NCBI GenBank assembly: GCA_034509925.1
Contig: CM067527.1
Span: 7,874,501-7,938,500 of the forward strand
Direction: 5' to 3'
Length of the DNA: 64,000 nt
Source: Hirudinaria manillensis
Lineage: Eukaryota > Annelida > Clitellata > Hirudinida > Hirudinidae
Positions 1 through 9,234 of the stretch are shown in pieces. The notes under the pieces were generated by a model. That model was not told the origin of the DNA. It ran no database searches and saw nothing but the letters and a program-made list of their open reading frames with translations. The translations under genes were made by a program, and so were the position numbers. Each line of letters opens with the position of its first letter. The first letter of the stretch is position 1.

Positions 1-98
1 GCCAAATCCGCCGACATCTGACCACTTAGAATCAGTTCGTCGATAGTTTCGACGAGGCTTTTGCACAGAGTCGTATTTCGATACAATTTCTCACTCAT
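1..98 (-). CDS. GTF2A2: TFIIA gamma subunit, array copy 0 (cut by window edge)
   Basis: Only the first 32 codons and two bases are in the window; the rest lies to the left. The start codon is the ATG at 98-96. The promoter is T-type (T at the variable site between octamer and TATA box) and has the CACGTG box near 317-322. It shows that the array does not end at base 1. Confidence 0.9.
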   Translation of the reverse strand, partial: MSEKLYRNTTLCKSLVETIDELILSGQMSADL

Positions 99-533
99 GC
101 TGACAATTACGTGCTTCGGTGCGATAGGAATAGTGCGCTGCTCAGATTTCGACCCGTCACGAGGCTCACTTTGGCAATAATGACGAGTAGAACCGAACTC
201 TCTACTTATATAGATTCTGGTAGCCACCCAATTTGCATATGCTACTGTGCGCTATTGTTTGGCGCACGCGTGCTATTGTTTAGAGCGCGCCTGCTACAGC
301 CCCGGAGCGCCAGTGTCACGTGATGCGTTTATTTTATTTTTATTAATTACTTAAGCGAATATCTATTTTTGAGGATTTATTTTCATCTATTGCGTCCAAT
401 AAAACGCGATTTTTTATTTTATTTTATGCCCATCCTAATTTTTTTTTAATTTTATGACTTGCGAATATCTATTTTTGAGGTTTTACTAACACCTATTTCA
501 TCTACTTAAATTCTAAATGCTAATTTTTTTATG

Positions 534-548
534 CCCTTTCGAATAGGG
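534..548 (-). other. 3' UTR hairpin of copy 1
   Basis: In mRNA sense CCCTAT-TCG-AAAGGG forms a 6-bp stem with one A-A mismatch and a 3-nt loop, starting about 31 nt after the stop codon. Copies 12-14 carry a change that makes the stem perfect (9190-9204 in copy 12). It does not fit the histone mRNA stem-loop consensus. AT-rich DNA with AATAAA-like signals follows. Confidence 0.4.
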
Positions 549-578
549 GCGATTTTTCTTATATCTACGCGAATCGCA

Positions 579-887
579 TCACTGCTTTGCGTCGTACGCG
601 ACGATTTTGACTTTGTCGACGTGAGCGACACTGTTATTCTCCCTAAATTCTGCATTCTCGACTACCATCGTCCAGACGTTGTCGCAGAATCTATAGCCCT
701 TCATATTGCCTTTGAAAGAAATGCTTTTCTTGGCACCCTTTTCTATGGCTTTGTTCGCGGCCTTGTCAAACTTTTCGACGATTTTCATGGCCAAATCCGC
801 CGACATCTGACCACTTAGAATCAGTTCGTCGATAGTTTCGACGAGGCTTTTGCACAGAGTCGTATTTCGATACAATTTCTCACTCAT
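579..887 (-). CDS. GTF2A2: Transcription initiation factor IIA small (gamma) subunit, array copy 1 (reference copy)
   Basis: The 102-aa product is recognisable as TFIIA-gamma (GTF2A2; TfIIA-S in flies). That protein pairs with the alpha/beta subunit in the nucleus and binds TBP on TATA DNA to stabilise preinitiation complexes. Family blocks seen in order are LYRNTTL (5-11), SLxExIDELI (14-23), FDKAxNxA (40-47), YRFCDNVWT (65-73), EFRE (80-83) and VDKVKIVA (90-97). Residues 1-50 match the helical half and 51-102 the beta-barrel half. Y65 and W72, which I recall as TBP-contact positions in the human protein, are kept at the same numbers. Length is close to the usual 106-109 aa. The ATG chosen is the first one downstream of the predicted start site and has A at -3. 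An upstream in-frame extension of 43 codons opens only with GTG and runs across the TATA box, so it is not coding. There is no intron. S-type 3' flank. Confidence 0.95.
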   Translation of the reverse strand: MSEKLYRNTTLCKSLVETIDELILSGQMSADLAMKIVEKFDKAANKAIEKGAKKSISFKGNMKGYRFCDNVWTMVVENAEFRENNSVAHVDKVKIVAYDAKQ

Positions 888-970
888 GCTGACAATTACG
901 TGCTTCGGTGCGATAGGAATAGTGCGCTGCTCAGATTTCGACCCGTCACGAGGCTCACTTTGGCAATAAT
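888..970 (-). other. Predicted 5' UTR of array copy 1
   Basis: 83 nt from the predicted +1 A to the start codon. It contains no ATG, so the TFIIA-gamma start is the first AUG. The start site is inferred from promoter motif spacing, not from transcript data. Confidence 0.6.
939..943 (-). promoter_or_regulatory. DPE-like element (copy 1)
   Basis: GGTCG on the minus strand fits the downstream promoter element consensus RGWYV. It falls at +28 to +32 relative to the Inr A at 970, which is the position the element requires. It is present in the other units at the same offset. Confidence 0.6.
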
Positions 971-972
971 GA
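967..972 (-). promoter_or_regulatory. Initiator (Inr)-like element (copy 1)
   Basis: TCATTA on the minus strand matches five of six bases of the arthropod Inr TCAKTY. The A at 970 is taken as +1 and lies 31 bp from the upstream T of the TATA box. In copy 4 this A is G (plus-strand C at 3325). Confidence 0.65.
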
Positions 973-993
973 CGAGTAGAACCGAACTCTCTA

Positions 994-1001
994 CTTATAT
1001 A
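994..1001 (-). promoter_or_regulatory. TATA box (copy 1)
   Basis: TATATAAG on the minus strand, at -31 to -24 from the predicted start, is a consensus TBP site. It is repeated in every unit about 107 bp upstream of the ATG. TFIIA itself binds TBP-TATA complexes, so the product could act on its own promoters (inference). Confidence 0.85.
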
Positions 1002-1019
1002 GATTCTGGCAGCCACCCA

Positions 1020-1027
1020 ATTTGCAT
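1020..1027 (-). promoter_or_regulatory. Octamer (POU) site overlapping a CATATG E-box (copy 1)
   Basis: A perfect ATGCAAAT octamer on the minus strand, 18 bp upstream of the TATA box. It overlaps the palindromic E-box CATATG at 1025-1030. Octamers near TATA boxes are typical of strongly transcribed multicopy genes such as vertebrate H2B; whether a POU factor binds here is unknown. Confidence 0.55.
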
Positions 1028-1042
1028 ATGCTACTGTGCGCT

Positions 1043-1069
1043 ATTGTTTGGCGCACGCGTGCTATTGTT
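1043..1069 (-). promoter_or_regulatory. Pair of AACAAT (SOX-like) motifs, 21 bp apart (copy 1)
   Basis: Two AACAAT motifs on the minus strand, at 1043-1048 and 1064-1069, sit inside an imperfect GC-rich direct repeat whose shared core is GCTATTGTTT (plus strand). The 21-bp step is two helical turns, so both sites face the same side of the DNA. The match to the SOX/HMG-box core is by sequence only. Confidence 0.45.
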
Positions 1070-1104
1070 TAGAGCGCGCCTGCTACAGCCCCGGAGCGCC
1101 AGTG

Positions 1105-1112
1105 TCACGTGA
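1105..1112. promoter_or_regulatory. Palindromic CACGTG E-box (copy 1)
   Basis: TCACGTGA is an 8-bp palindrome containing the canonical bHLH-zip (Myc/Max, USF, MiT/TFE) core. It lies about 135 bp upstream of the predicted start and marks the outer edge of the conserved promoter block. The outermost whole unit (copy 61) lacks it. Confidence 0.6.
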
Positions 1113-1363
1113 TGCCTTTATTTTATTTTTATTAATTACTTAAGCGAATATCTATTTTTGAGGATTTATTTTCATCTATTGCGTCCAATAAAACGCGATT
1201 TTTTATTTTATGCCCATCCTAATTTTTTTTTTAATTTTTCGACTTGCGAATATCTATTTTTGAGGTTTTATTTACACCTATTTCATCTACTTAAATTCTA
1301 AATGCTAATTTTTTTATGCCCTTTCGAATAGGGGCGATTTTTCTTATATCTACGCGAATCGCA

Positions 1364-1672
1364 TCACTGCTTTGCGTCGTACGCGACGATTTTGACTTTG
1401 TCGACGTGAGCGACACTGTTATTCTCCCTAAATTCTGCATTCTCGACTACCATCGTCCAGACGTTGTCGCAGAATCTATAGCCCTTCATATTGCCTTTGA
1501 AAGAAATGCTTTTCTTGGCACCCTTTTCTATGGCTTTGTTCGCGGCCTTGTCAAACTTTTCGACGATTTTCATGGCCAAATCCGCCGACATCTGACCACT
1601 TAGAATCAGTTCGTCGATAGTTTCGACGAGGCTTTTGCACAGAGTCGTATTTCGATACAATTTCTCACTCAT
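1364..1672 (-). CDS. GTF2A2: TFIIA gamma subunit, array copy 2
   Basis: Product identical to copy 1. N-type 3' flank; next copy starts 785 bp on. Confidence 0.93.
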   Translation of the reverse strand: MSEKLYRNTTLCKSLVETIDELILSGQMSADLAMKIVEKFDKAANKAIEKGAKKSISFKGNMKGYRFCDNVWTMVVENAEFRENNSVAHVDKVKIVAYDAKQ

Positions 1673-2148
1673 GCTGACAATTACGTGCTTCGGTGCGATA
1701 GGAATAGTGCGCTGCTCAGATTTCGACCCGTCACGAGGCTCACTTTGGCAATAATGACGAGTAGAACCGAACTCTCTACTTATATAGATTCTGGCAGCCA
1801 CCCAATTTGCATATGCTACTGTGCGCTATTGTTTGGCGCACGCGTGCTATTGTTTAGAGCGCGCCTGCTACAGCCCCGGAGCGCCAGTGTCACGTGATGC
1901 GTTTATTTTATTTTTATTAATTACTTAAGCGAATATCTATTTTTGAAGATTTATTTTCATCTATTGCGTCCAATAAAACGCGATTTTTTATTTTATGCCC
2001 ATCCTAATTTTTTTTTTAATTTTACGACTTGCGAATATCTATTTTTGAGGTTTTATTTACACCTATTTCATCTACTTAAATTCTAAATGCTAATTTTTTT
2101 ATGCCCTTTCGAATAGGGGCGATTTTTCTTATATCTACGCGAATCGCA

Positions 2149-2457
2149 TCACTGCTTTGCGTCGTACGCGACGATTTTGACTTTGTCGACGTGAGCGACA
2201 CTGTTATTCTCCCTAAATTCTGCATTCTCGACTACCATCGTCCAGACGTTGTCGCAGAATCTATAGCCCTTCATATTGCCTTTGAAAGAAATGCTTTTCT
2301 TGGCACCCTTTTCTATGGCTTTGTTCGCGGCCTTGTCAAACTTTTCGACGATTTTCATGGCCAAATCCGCCGACATCTGACCACTTAGAATCAGTTCGTC
2401 GATAGTTTCGACGAGGCTTTTGCACAGAGTCGTATTTCGATACAATTTCTCACTCAT
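2149..2457 (-). CDS. GTF2A2: TFIIA gamma subunit, array copy 3
   Basis: Product identical to copy 1. N-type 3' flank; 785 bp to copy 4. Confidence 0.93.
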   Translation of the reverse strand: MSEKLYRNTTLCKSLVETIDELILSGQMSADLAMKIVEKFDKAANKAIEKGAKKSISFKGNMKGYRFCDNVWTMVVENAEFRENNSVAHVDKVKIVAYDAKQ

Positions 2458-2933
2458 GCTGACAATTACGTGCTTCGGTGCGATAGGAATAGTGCGCTGC
2501 TCAGATTTCGACCCGTCACGAGGCTCACTTTGGCAATAATGACGAGTAGAACCGAACTCTCTACTTATATAGATTCTGGCAGCCACCCAATTTGCATATG
2601 CTACTGTGCGCTATTGTTTGGCGCACGCGTGCTATTGTTTAGAGCGCGCCTGCTACAGCCCCGGAGCGCCAGTGTCACGTGATGCGTTTATTTTATTTTT
2701 ATTAATTACTTAAGCGAATATCTATTTTTGAGGATTTATTTTCATCTATTGCGTCCAATAAAACGCGATTTTTTATTTTATGCCCATCCTAATTTTTTTT
2801 TTAATTTTACGACTTGCGAATATCTATTTTTGAGGTTTTATTTACACCTATTTCATCTACTTAAATTCTAAATGCTAATTTTTTTATGCCCTTTCGAATA
2901 GGGGCGATTTTTCTTATATCTACGCGAATCGCA

Positions 2934-3242
2934 TCACTGCTTTGCGTCGTACGCGACGATTTTGACTTTGTCGACGTGAGCGACACTGTTATTCTCCCTA
3001 AATTCTGCATTCTCGACTACCATCGTCCAGACGTTGTCGCAGAATCTATAGCCCTTCATATTGCCTTTGAAAGAAATGCTTTTCTTGGCACCCTTTTCTA
3101 TAGCTTTGTTCGCGGCCTTGTCAAACTTTTCGACGATTTTCATGGCCAAATCCGCCGACATCTGACCACTTAGAATCAGTTCGTCGATAGTTTCGACGAG
3201 GCTTTTGCACAGAGTCGTATTTCGATACAATTTCTCACTCAT
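2934..3242 (-). CDS. GTF2A2: TFIIA gamma subunit, array copy 4
   Basis: Carries a synonymous change at Ala47 (plus-strand A at 3102) and a G instead of A at the predicted transcription start (3325), so its Inr reads TCGTT. Protein unchanged. N-type 3' flank; 784 bp to copy 5. Confidence 0.93.
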   Translation of the reverse strand: MSEKLYRNTTLCKSLVETIDELILSGQMSADLAMKIVEKFDKAANKAIEKGAKKSISFKGNMKGYRFCDNVWTMVVENAEFRENNSVAHVDKVKIVAYDAKQ

Positions 3243-3717
3243 GCTGACAATTACGTGCTTCGGTGCGATAGGAATAGTGCGCTGCTCAGATTTCGACCCG
3301 TCACGAGGCTCACTTTGGCAATAACGACGAGTAGAACCGAACTCTCTACTTATATAGATTCTGGCAGCCACCCAATTTGCATATGCTACTGTGCGCTATT
3401 GTTTGGCGCACGCGTGCTATTGTTTAGAGCGCGCCTGCTACAGCCCCGGAGCGCCAGTGTCACGTGATGCGTTTATTTTATTTTTATTAATTACTTAAGC
3501 GAATATCTATTTTTGAAGATTTATTTTCATCTATTGCGTCCAATAAAACGCGATTTTTTATTTTATGCCCATCCTAATTTTTTTTTAATTTTACGACTTG
3601 CGAATATCTATTTTTGAGGTTTTATTTACACCTATTTCATCTACTAAAATTCTAAATGCTAATTTTTTTATGCCCTTTCGAATAGGGGCGATTTTTCTTA
3701 TATCTACGCGAATCGCA

Positions 3718-4026
3718 TCACTGCTTTGCGTCGTACGCGACGATTTTGACTTTGTCGACGTGAGCGACACTGTTATTCTCCCTAAATTCTGCATTCTCGA
3801 CTACCATCGTCCAGACGTTGTCGCAGAATCTATAGCCCTTCATATTGCCTTTGAAAGAAATGCTTTTCTTGGCACCCTTTTCTATGGCTTTGTTCGCGGC
3901 CTTGTCAAACTTTTCGACGATTTTCATGGCCAAATCCGCCGACATCTGACCACTTAGAATCAGTTCGTCGATAGTTTCGACGAGGCTTTTGCACAGAGTC
4001 GTATTTCGATACAATTTCTCACTCAT
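3718..4026 (-). CDS. GTF2A2: TFIIA gamma subunit, array copy 5
   Basis: Product identical to copy 1. N-type 3' flank; 785 bp to copy 6. Confidence 0.93.
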   Translation of the reverse strand: MSEKLYRNTTLCKSLVETIDELILSGQMSADLAMKIVEKFDKAANKAIEKGAKKSISFKGNMKGYRFCDNVWTMVVENAEFRENNSVAHVDKVKIVAYDAKQ

Positions 4027-4502
4027 GCTGACAATTACGTGCTTCGGTGCGATAGGAATAGTGCGCTGCTCAGATTTCGACCCGTCACGAGGCTCACTTT
4101 GGCAATAATGACGAGTAGAACCGAACTCTCTACTTATATAGATTCTGGCAGCCACCCAATTTGCATATGCTACTGTGCGCTATTGTTTGGCGCACGCGTG
4201 CTATTGTTTAGAGCGCGCCTGCTACAGCCCCGGAGCGCCAGTGTCACGTGATGCCTTTATTTTATTTTTATTAATTACTTAAGCGAATATCTATTTTTGA
4301 AGATTTATTTTCATCTATTGCGTCCAATAAAACGCGATTTTTTATTTTATGCCCATCCTAATTTTTTTTTTAATTTTTCGACTTGCGAATATCTATTTTT
4401 GAGGTTTTATTTACACCTATTTCATCTACTTAAATTCTAAATGCTAATTTTTTTATGCCCTTTCGAATAGGGGCGATTTTTCTTATATCTACGCGAATCG
4501 CA

Positions 4503-4811
4503 TCACTGCTTTGCGTCGTACGCGACGATTTTGACTTTGTCGACGTGAGCGACACTGTTATTCTCCCTAAATTCTGCATTCTCGACTACCATCGTCCAGA
4601 CGTTGTCGCAGAATCTATAGCCCTTCATATTGCCTTTGAAAGAAATGCTTTTCTTGGCACCCTTTTCTATGGCTTTGTTCGCGGCCTTGTCAAACTTTTC
4701 GACGATTTTCATGGCCAAATCCGCCGACATCTGACCACTTAGAATCAGTTCGTCGATAGTTTCGACGAGGCTTTTGCACAGAGTCGTATTTCGATACAAT
4801 TTCTCACTCAT
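4503..4811 (-). CDS. GTF2A2: TFIIA gamma subunit, array copy 6
   Basis: Product identical to copy 1. N-type 3' flank; 783 bp to copy 7. Confidence 0.93.
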   Translation of the reverse strand: MSEKLYRNTTLCKSLVETIDELILSGQMSADLAMKIVEKFDKAANKAIEKGAKKSISFKGNMKGYRFCDNVWTMVVENAEFRENNSVAHVDKVKIVAYDAKQ

Positions 4812-5285
4812 GCTGACAATTACGTGCTTCGGTGCGATAGGAATAGTGCGCTGCTCAGATTTCGACCCGTCACGAGGCTCACTTTGGCAATAATGACGAG
4901 TAGAACCGAACTCTCTACTTATATAGATTCTGGCAGCCACCCAATTTGCATATGCTACTGTGCGCTATTGTTTGGCGCACGCGTGCTATTGTTTAGAGCG
5001 CGCCTGCTACAGCCCCGGAGCGCCAGTGTCACGTGATGCCTTTATTTTATTTTTATTAATTACTTAAGCGAATATCTATTTTTGAAGATTTATTTTCATC
5101 TATTGCGTCCAATAAAACGCGATTTTTTATTTTATGCCCATCCTAATTTTTTTTTAATTTTACGACTTGCGAATATCTATTTTTGAGGTTTTATTTAACC
5201 TATTTCATCTACTTAAATTCTAAATGCTAATTTTTTTATGCCCTTTCGAATAGGGGCGATTTTTCTTATATCTACGCGAATCGCA

Positions 5286-5594
5286 TCACTGCTTTGCGTC
5301 GTACGCGACGATTTTGACTTTGTCGACGTGAGCGACACTGTTATTCTCCCTAAATTCTGCATTCTCGACTACCATCGTCCAGACGTTGTCGCAGAATCTA
5401 TAGCCCTTCATATTGCCTTTGAAAGAAATGCTTTTCTTGGCACCCTTTTCTATGGCTTTGTTCGCGGCCTTGTCAAACTTTTCGACGATTTTCATGGCCA
5501 AATCCGCCGACATCTGACCACTTAGAATCAGTTCGTCGATAGTTTCGACGAGGCTTTTGCACAGAGTCGTATTTCGATACAATTTCTCACTCAT
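5286..5594 (-). CDS. GTF2A2: TFIIA gamma subunit, array copy 7
   Basis: N-type 3' flank with a 2-bp loss that keeps AATAAA, a variant shared only with copy 8. 783 bp to copy 8. Confidence 0.93.
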   Translation of the reverse strand: MSEKLYRNTTLCKSLVETIDELILSGQMSADLAMKIVEKFDKAANKAIEKGAKKSISFKGNMKGYRFCDNVWTMVVENAEFRENNSVAHVDKVKIVAYDAKQ

Positions 5595-6068
5595 GCTGAC
5601 AATTACGTGCTTCGGTGCGATAGGAATAGTGCGCTGCTCAGATTTCGACCCGTCACGAGGCTCACTTTGGCAATAATGACGAGTAGAACCGAACTCTCTA
5701 CTTATATAGATTCTGGCAGCCACCCAATTTGCATATGCTACTGTGCGCTATTGTTTGGCGCACGCGTGCTATTGTTTAGAGCGCGCCTGCTACAGCCCCG
5801 GAGCGCCAGTGTCACGTGATGCGTTTATTTTATTTTTATTAATTACTTAAGCGAATATCTATTTTTGAAGATTTATTTTCATCTATTGCGTCCAATAAAA
5901 CGCGATTTTTTATTTTATGCCCATCCTAATTTTTTTTTAATTTTACGACTTGCGAATATCTATTTTTGAGGTTTTATTTAACCTATTTCATCTACTTAAA
6001 TTCTAAATGCTAATTTTTTTATGCCCTTTCGAATAGGGGCGATTTTTCTTATATCTACGCGAATCGCA

Positions 6069-6377
6069 TCACTGCTTTGCGTCGTACGCGACGATTTTGA
6101 CTTTGTCGACGTGAGCGACACTGTTATTCTCCCTAAATTCTGCATTCTCGACTACCATCGTCCAGACGTTGTCGCAGAATCTATAGCCCTTCATATTGCC
6201 TTTGAAAGAAATGCTTTTCTTGGCACCCTTTTCTATGGCTTTGTTCGCGGCCTTGTCAAACTTTTCGACGATTTTCATGGCCAAATCCGCCGACATCTGA
6301 CCACTTAGAATCAGTTCGTCGATAGTTTCGACGAGGCTTTTGCACAGAGTCGTATTTCGATACAATTTCTCACTCAT
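6069..6377 (-). CDS. GTF2A2: TFIIA gamma subunit, array copy 8
   Basis: Shares the 2-bp-shorter N-type 3' flank of copy 7, pointing to a recent unit duplication. 797 bp to copy 9. Confidence 0.93.
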   Translation of the reverse strand: MSEKLYRNTTLCKSLVETIDELILSGQMSADLAMKIVEKFDKAANKAIEKGAKKSISFKGNMKGYRFCDNVWTMVVENAEFRENNSVAHVDKVKIVAYDAKQ

Positions 6378-6865
6378 GCTGACAATTACGTGCTTCGGTG
6401 CGATAGGAATAGTGCGCTGCTCAGATTTCGACCCGTCACGAGGCTCACTTTGGCAATAATGACGAGTAGAACCGAACTCTCTACTTATATAGATTCTGGC
6501 AGCCACCCAATTTGCATATGCTACTGTGCGCTATTGTTTGGCGCACGCGTGCTATTGTTTAGAGCGCGCCTGCTACAGCCCCGGAGCGCCAGTGTCACGT
6601 GATGCGTTTATTTTATTTTTATTAATTACTTAAGCGAATATCTATTTTTGAGGATTTATTTTCATCTATTGCGTCCAATAAAACGCGATTTTTTATTTTA
6701 TTTTATGCCCATCCTAATTTTTTTTTAATTTTACGACTTGCGAATATCTATTTTTGAGGTTTTATTTACACCTATTTCATCTACTAAAATTCTAAATGTT
6801 AATTTTATTTTTATTTTATGCCCTTTCGAATAGGGGCGATTTTTCTTATATCTACGCGAATCGCA

Positions 6866-7174
6866 TCACTGCTTTGCGTCGTACGCGACGATTTTGACTT
6901 TGTCGACGTGAGCGACACTGTTATTCTCCCTAAATTCTGCATTCTCGACTACCATCGTCCAGACGTTGTCGCAGAATCTATAGCCCTTCATATTGCCTTT
7001 GAAAGAAATGCTTTTCTTGGCACCCTTTTCTATGGCTTTGTTCGCGGCCTTGTCAAACTTTTCGACGATTTTCATGGCCAAATCCGCCGACATCTGACCA
7101 CTTAGAATCAGTTCGTCGATAGTTTCGACGAGGCTTTTGCACAGAGTCGTATTTCGATACAATTTCTCACTCAT
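6866..7174 (-). CDS. GTF2A2: TFIIA gamma subunit, array copy 9
   Basis: First copy with the L-type 3' flank (AATAAA directly after the hairpin), also N-type. 790 bp to copy 10. Confidence 0.93.
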   Translation of the reverse strand: MSEKLYRNTTLCKSLVETIDELILSGQMSADLAMKIVEKFDKAANKAIEKGAKKSISFKGNMKGYRFCDNVWTMVVENAEFRENNSVAHVDKVKIVAYDAKQ

Positions 7175-7655
7175 GCTGACAATTACGTGCTTCGGTGCGA
7201 TAGGAATAGTGCGCTGCTCAGATTTCGACCCGTCACGAGGCTCACTTTGGCAATAATGACGAGTAGAACCGAACTCTCTACTTATATAGATTCTGGCAGC
7301 CACCCAATTTGCATATGCTACTGTGCGCTATTGTTTGGCGCACGCGTGCTATTGTTTAGAGCGCGCCTGCTACAGCCCCGGAGCGCCAGTGTCACGTGAT
7401 GCGTTTATTTTATTTTTATTAATTACTTAAGCGAATATCTATTTTTGGGGATTTATTTTCATCTATTGCGTCCAATAAAACGCGATTTTTTATTTTATTT
7501 TATGCCCATCCTAATTTTTTTTTTAATTTTACGACTTGCGAATATCTATTTTTGAGGTTTTACTAACACCTATTTCATCTACTAAAATTCTAAATGCTAA
7601 TTTTTTTATGCCCTTTCGAATAGGGGCGATTTTTCTTATATCTACGCGAATCGCA

Positions 7656-7964
7656 TCACTGCTTTGCGTCGTACGCGACGATTTTGACTTTGTCGACGTG
7701 AGCGACACTGTTATTCTCCCTAAATTCTGCATTCTCGACTACCATCGTCCAGACGTTGTCGCAGAATCTATAGCCCTTCATATTGCCTTTGAAAGAAATG
7801 CTTTTCTTGGCACCCTTTTCTATGGCTTTGTTCGCGGCCTTGTCAAACTTTTCGACGATTTTCATGGCCAAATCCGCCGACATCTGACCACTTAGAATCA
7901 GTTCGTCGATAGTTTCGACGAGGCTTTTGCACAGAGTCGTATTTCGATACAATTTCTCACTCAT
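7656..7964 (-). CDS. GTF2A2: TFIIA gamma subunit, array copy 10
   Basis: Opens the S-type block; promoter T-type. 789 bp to copy 11. Confidence 0.93.
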   Translation of the reverse strand: MSEKLYRNTTLCKSLVETIDELILSGQMSADLAMKIVEKFDKAANKAIEKGAKKSISFKGNMKGYRFCDNVWTMVVENAEFRENNSVAHVDKVKIVAYDAKQ

Positions 7965-8444
7965 GCTGACAATTACGTGCTTCGGTGCGATAGGAATAGT
8001 GCGCTGCTCAGATTTCGACCCGTCACGAGGCTCACTTTGGCAATAATGACGAGTAGAACCGAACTCTCTACTTATATAGATTCTGGTAGCCACCCAATTT
8101 GCATATGCTACTGTGCGCTATTGTTTGGCGCACGCGTGCTATTGTTTAGAGCGCGCCTGCTACAGCCCCGGAGCGCCAGTGTCACGTGATGCGTTTATTT
8201 TATTTTTATTAATTACTTAAGCGAATATCTATTTTTGGGGATTTATTTTCATCTATTGCGTCCAATAAAACGCGATTTTTTATTTTATTTTATGCCCATC
8301 CTAATTTTTTTTTAATTTTACGACTTGCGAATATCTATTTTTGAGGTTTTACTAACACCTATTTCATCTACTAAAATTCTAAATGCTAATTTTTTTATGC
8401 CCTTTCGAATAGGGGCGATTTTTCTTATATCTACGCGAATCGCA

Positions 8445-8753
8445 TCACTGCTTTGCGTCGTACGCGACGATTTTGACTTTGTCGACGTGAGCGACACTGT
8501 TATTCTCCCTAAATTCTGCATTCTCGACTACCATCGTCCAGACGTTGTCGCAGAATCTATAGCCCTTCATATTGCCTTTGAAAGAAATGCTTTTCTTGGC
8601 ACCCTTTTCTATGGCTTTGTTCGCGGCCTTGTCAAACTTTTCGACGATTTTCATGGCCAAATCCGCCGACATCTGACCACTTAGAATCAGTTCGTCGATA
8701 GTTTCGACGAGGCTTTTGCACAGAGTCGTATTTCGATACAATTTCTCACTCAT
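8445..8753 (-). CDS. GTF2A2: TFIIA gamma subunit, array copy 11
   Basis: S-type 3' flank, T-type promoter, very like copy 10. 790 bp to copy 12. Confidence 0.93.
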   Translation of the reverse strand: MSEKLYRNTTLCKSLVETIDELILSGQMSADLAMKIVEKFDKAANKAIEKGAKKSISFKGNMKGYRFCDNVWTMVVENAEFRENNSVAHVDKVKIVAYDAKQ

Positions 8754-9234
8754 GCTGACAATTACGTGCTTCGGTGCGATAGGAATAGTGCGCTGCTCAG
8801 ATTTCGACCCGTCACGAGGCTCACTTTGGCAATAATGACGAGTAGAACCGAACTCTCTACTTATATAGATTCTGGTAGCCACCCAATTTGCATATGCTAC
8901 TGTGCGCTATTGTTTGGCGCACGCGTGCTATTGTTTAGAGCGCGCCTGCTACAGCCCCGGAGCGCCAGTGTCACGTGATGCGTTTATTTTATTTTTATTA
9001 ATTACTTAAGCGAATATCTATTTTTGAGGATTTATTTTCATCTATTGCGTCCAATAAAACGCGATTTTTTATTTTATTTAATACCCATCCTAATTTTGTT
9101 TTTAATTTTACGACTTGCGAATATCTATTTTTGAGGTTTTACTAACACCTATTTCATCTACTTAAATTCTAAATGCTAATTTTTTTATGCCCTATCGAAT
9201 AGGGGCGATTTTTCTTATATCTACGCGAATCGCA

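Noticed and set aside
534-548. Histone-type mRNA stem-loop
   Set aside because: Stem and 3-nt loop do not fit the histone consensus and no purine-rich downstream element follows.
579-1016. 145-aa form of the array protein with a 43-residue N-terminal extension
   Set aside because: It opens with GTG, crosses the TATA box and Inr, and adds residues unknown in TFIIA-gamma; the internal ATG gives the normal protein.
531-1112. Plus-strand frames of 70, 95, 100 and 119 codons repeated in every unit
   Set aside because: They lie antisense to the TFIIA-gamma gene and promoter and are alike only because the DNA repeats; no known domain.
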